DNA from: JACDAE01 sp963717195
GTDB taxonomy: Bacteria; Chloroflexota; Ktedonobacteria; Ktedonobacterales; Ktedonobacteraceae
Assembly: GCA_963717195.1 (NCBI GenBank)
Contig: CAVQVR010000006.1
Coordinates: 434,001 to 498,000 of the forward strand
DNA: 64,000 nucleotides
Direction of reading: 5' to 3'
Both the position numbers and the translations under genes were made by a program. Under the pieces are notes generated by a model. The model saw nothing but the letters and a program-made list of their open reading frames with translations, did no database searches and had not been told where the DNA came from. Positions 62,958-64,000 of this stretch are shown here, piece after piece. Every line of letters begins with the position of its first letter. Positions within the stretch are counted from its first letter, which is position 1.

Positions 62958-63266
62958 TCATCCTTCAACTTTCCCTTTTGGTGGTTCTCCTCGTATCAGC
63001 TTAAAAATAAAGATGAGAAGATTTTTTCCAATAACAACACCGATTACTAAACACAGAATGCCTGAAACAATAAAAAAAGTATAAGCACGCCAATTGTCTG
63101 TTTCTGTAATGACTAGAAGTTCTAATTGAAATACAGCCACTAATGTAAATATAATCATTGCAGCTAATGCTAAAATATTTTCAACTAGATAAAGTATAGT
63201 TTTTCTTGATAAATTTATCGATTTGCGTTTGTGATCCTGTCTCCCATATTTACGATTATCGTCCAT
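62958..63266 (-). CDS. Small two-helix membrane protein
   Basis: 102 residues from ATG 63266 (AAGGAGAAGAAT upstream). A basic start (MDDNRKYGRQDHKRKSINLS) is followed by two helices (ILALAAMIIFTLVAVFQLEL and FFIVSGILCLVIGVVIGKNL) and a polar end (IRGEPPKGKVEG). No family is recognised. It lies between the cut RHS cassette at the window end and the third cassette, the position expected for the immunity gene of that right-hand cassette. Confidence 0.65.
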   Translation of the reverse strand: MDDNRKYGRQDHKRKSINLSRKTILYLVENILALAAMIIFTLVAVFQLELLVITETDNWRAYTFFIVSGILCLVIGVVIGKNLLIFIFKLIRGEPPKGKVEG

Positions 63267-63612
63267 ATTCTTCTCCTTATGGCTTTATCAATAAATTATT
63301 GTTCTTAATCTACTGATGCAAATAAAACAATGTCATTCTTTTGCTAACCTTCTGCTTTTGTGGAAATCTGCAAAGTTAAAAATTTAGTTCTTTAATTTCT
63401 TGTTTCCTGCAAAAATAGTGTTGTGAGCAGTGATCGGAGCTGTAAAGTCCTTGTGGCAACTTTCATTGCTCCCTGACAGCTCCTAACAGTAGCAAAAACA
63501 CCCATTTACTCAGAAGATTATCTTTACCAGTAACAACTTTCTAACGTGATGCTCTGTTACAACTCATTTGAAACGAGACTATAGCTATAAAACCTCTTAA
63601 AAAGGAGGTTCT

Positions 63613-63663
63613 AGTAAGTGTTGCCACTCTTCATGTGAAGAGTGGCAGAGCACCAGACTTACT
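63613..63663. terminator. Two-part hairpin after the right-edge cassette
   Basis: An inner stem 63622-63632 / 63637-63647 (TGCCACTCTTC / GAAGAGTGGCA, 4-nt loop) sits inside outer arms AGTAAGT (63613-63619) and ACTTACT (63657-63663), flanked by AAAGGAG and CTCCTTT. On the minus strand it is followed by CCTTTTT. It is a likely terminator for the cassette ending at 63781. The rest of 63267-63780 has no gene. Confidence 0.6.
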
Positions 63664-63780
63664 CCTTTGATTAATCTCACGCAAAGACCTAAACCAGGTC
63701 GATACAACTTCCGTTAATCAAAATAAGTCAGAGTTGAAGAAATCGAAATTACATAAGCACTCCTTGAAATCCAAAGAAGA

Positions 63781-64000
63781 TCAATTGCAACTAGCAGCAT
63801 TACTTTGACAAAATTGATCATCAGACTCATTCGTTAAGGTATCTATTTGATTTTGATAACCATTCCAGAATGCTTGAATAAAGTGACCAATCCCTGCTCC
63901 TATTTTCGACGCATCAAAGCCTGTCGCTTTAGCCACTATGTCGCTCATAGTTGCCTCGGCATAAATTGTGAAATCGCCTTCAATGAATGCCGCCTTAAGT
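63781..64000 (-). CDS. C-terminal end of a further protein, probably another RHS-type tail
   Basis: The minus strand from the right edge is open for 72 codons: AAFIEGDFTIYAEATMSDIV, AKATGFDASKIGAGIGHFIQ, AFWNGYQNQIDTLTNESDD, ending QSNAASCN with TGA at 63783-63781. The helical, Cys-ending character matches the tails of the cassettes at 58957 and 61792, and the position fits the array. The core is outside the window, so the RHS assignment is by context only. Confidence 0.55.
   Translation of the reverse strand, partial: LKAAFIEGDFTIYAEATMSDIVAKATGFDASKIGAGIGHFIQAFWNGYQNQIDTLTNESDDQFCQSNAASCN

Noticed and set aside
63613..63663. Integron attC-like site
   Set aside because: The symmetrical nested stem lacks the conserved core sites and unpaired extrahelical bases, and no integrase is present; a terminator explains it better.
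1..64000. CRISPR arrays, tRNA, rRNA and prophage genes
   Set aside because: No regularly spaced short repeats, no cloverleaf or rRNA sequence and no phage structural or integrase genes were recognised.

Overview
The window looks like a chromosomal segment of a Ktedonobacteria-type member of the Chloroflexota. This is an inference from gene content: tandem XRE / NB-ARC / TPR proteins of over 900 residues, an FHA-ABCG transporter fusion beside a Ser/Thr kinase, secreted proteins with Thr/Pro-rich linkers, DUF6325/SHOCT-type small proteins and a run of RHS toxin cassettes. No rRNA, tRNA, CRISPR array or intact transposase was seen.

Layout. 1-7.6 kb (minus strand): xseA (cut by the window edge), a biotin-carrier-like protein without its biotin lysine, efp, pepP with an internal stop, aroB behind a scar of a deleted shikimate kinase, and a secreted CHAP/FG-GAP protein with a frameshift. 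7.9-12.2 kb: a TetR regulator and a short-chain dehydrogenase sharing an operator motif, then a lone ABC ATPase, a Crp/Fnr regulator and an orphan NarL-type regulator. 12.6-20.6 kb: a housekeeping operon rpsB-tsf-pyrH-frr-uppS-cdsA-dxr-ispG joining translation, UMP synthesis, lipid carrier and MEP isoprenoid genes. 21-25 kb: an ABC-2 exporter with a DesK/NarL-type two-component pair and a single-domain response regulator. 25.9-36.8 kb: two tandem STAND-type NB-ARC/TPR proteins, a membrane Ser/Thr kinase and a triple-FHA ABCG transporter. 37-43.9 kb: threonine dehydratase (frameshifted), a chagasin-like protease inhibitor, a dehydrogenase / IlvD-Edd dehydratase pair and three small envelope-type proteins. 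44-49.5 kb: a secreted CBM3 protein and a Tat-exported GH59 glycosidase with ricin-like repeats. 50.7-64 kb (minus strand): a WD40-like protein and a degenerate RHS gene, then an array of truncated RHS C-terminal cassettes. Each cassette is followed by candidate immunity genes; one cassette ends in a bacterial RNase A-like toxin domain.

Two themes cut across the window. First, at least five genes carry single-base indels and two (pepP, ispG) carry an in-frame TAA in the same octamer GATTTAAC. Because dxr and ispG are normally essential, unpolished long-read consensus errors are the simplest explanation, and the affected genes are probably intact in the cell. The aroK deletion and the RHS remnant at 52.4-53.6 kb look more like real decay. 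Second, intergenic spaces are rich in perfect or near-perfect inverted repeats, including a dispersed family related to a 37-bp palindrome at 3449-3545.

The most interesting system is the 53.7-64 kb RHS array. Homologous core ends carry different tails, a roughly 250-bp direct repeat recurs beside two cassettes, and a small two-helix membrane protein with a nearly invariant C-terminus is duplicated with that repeat.
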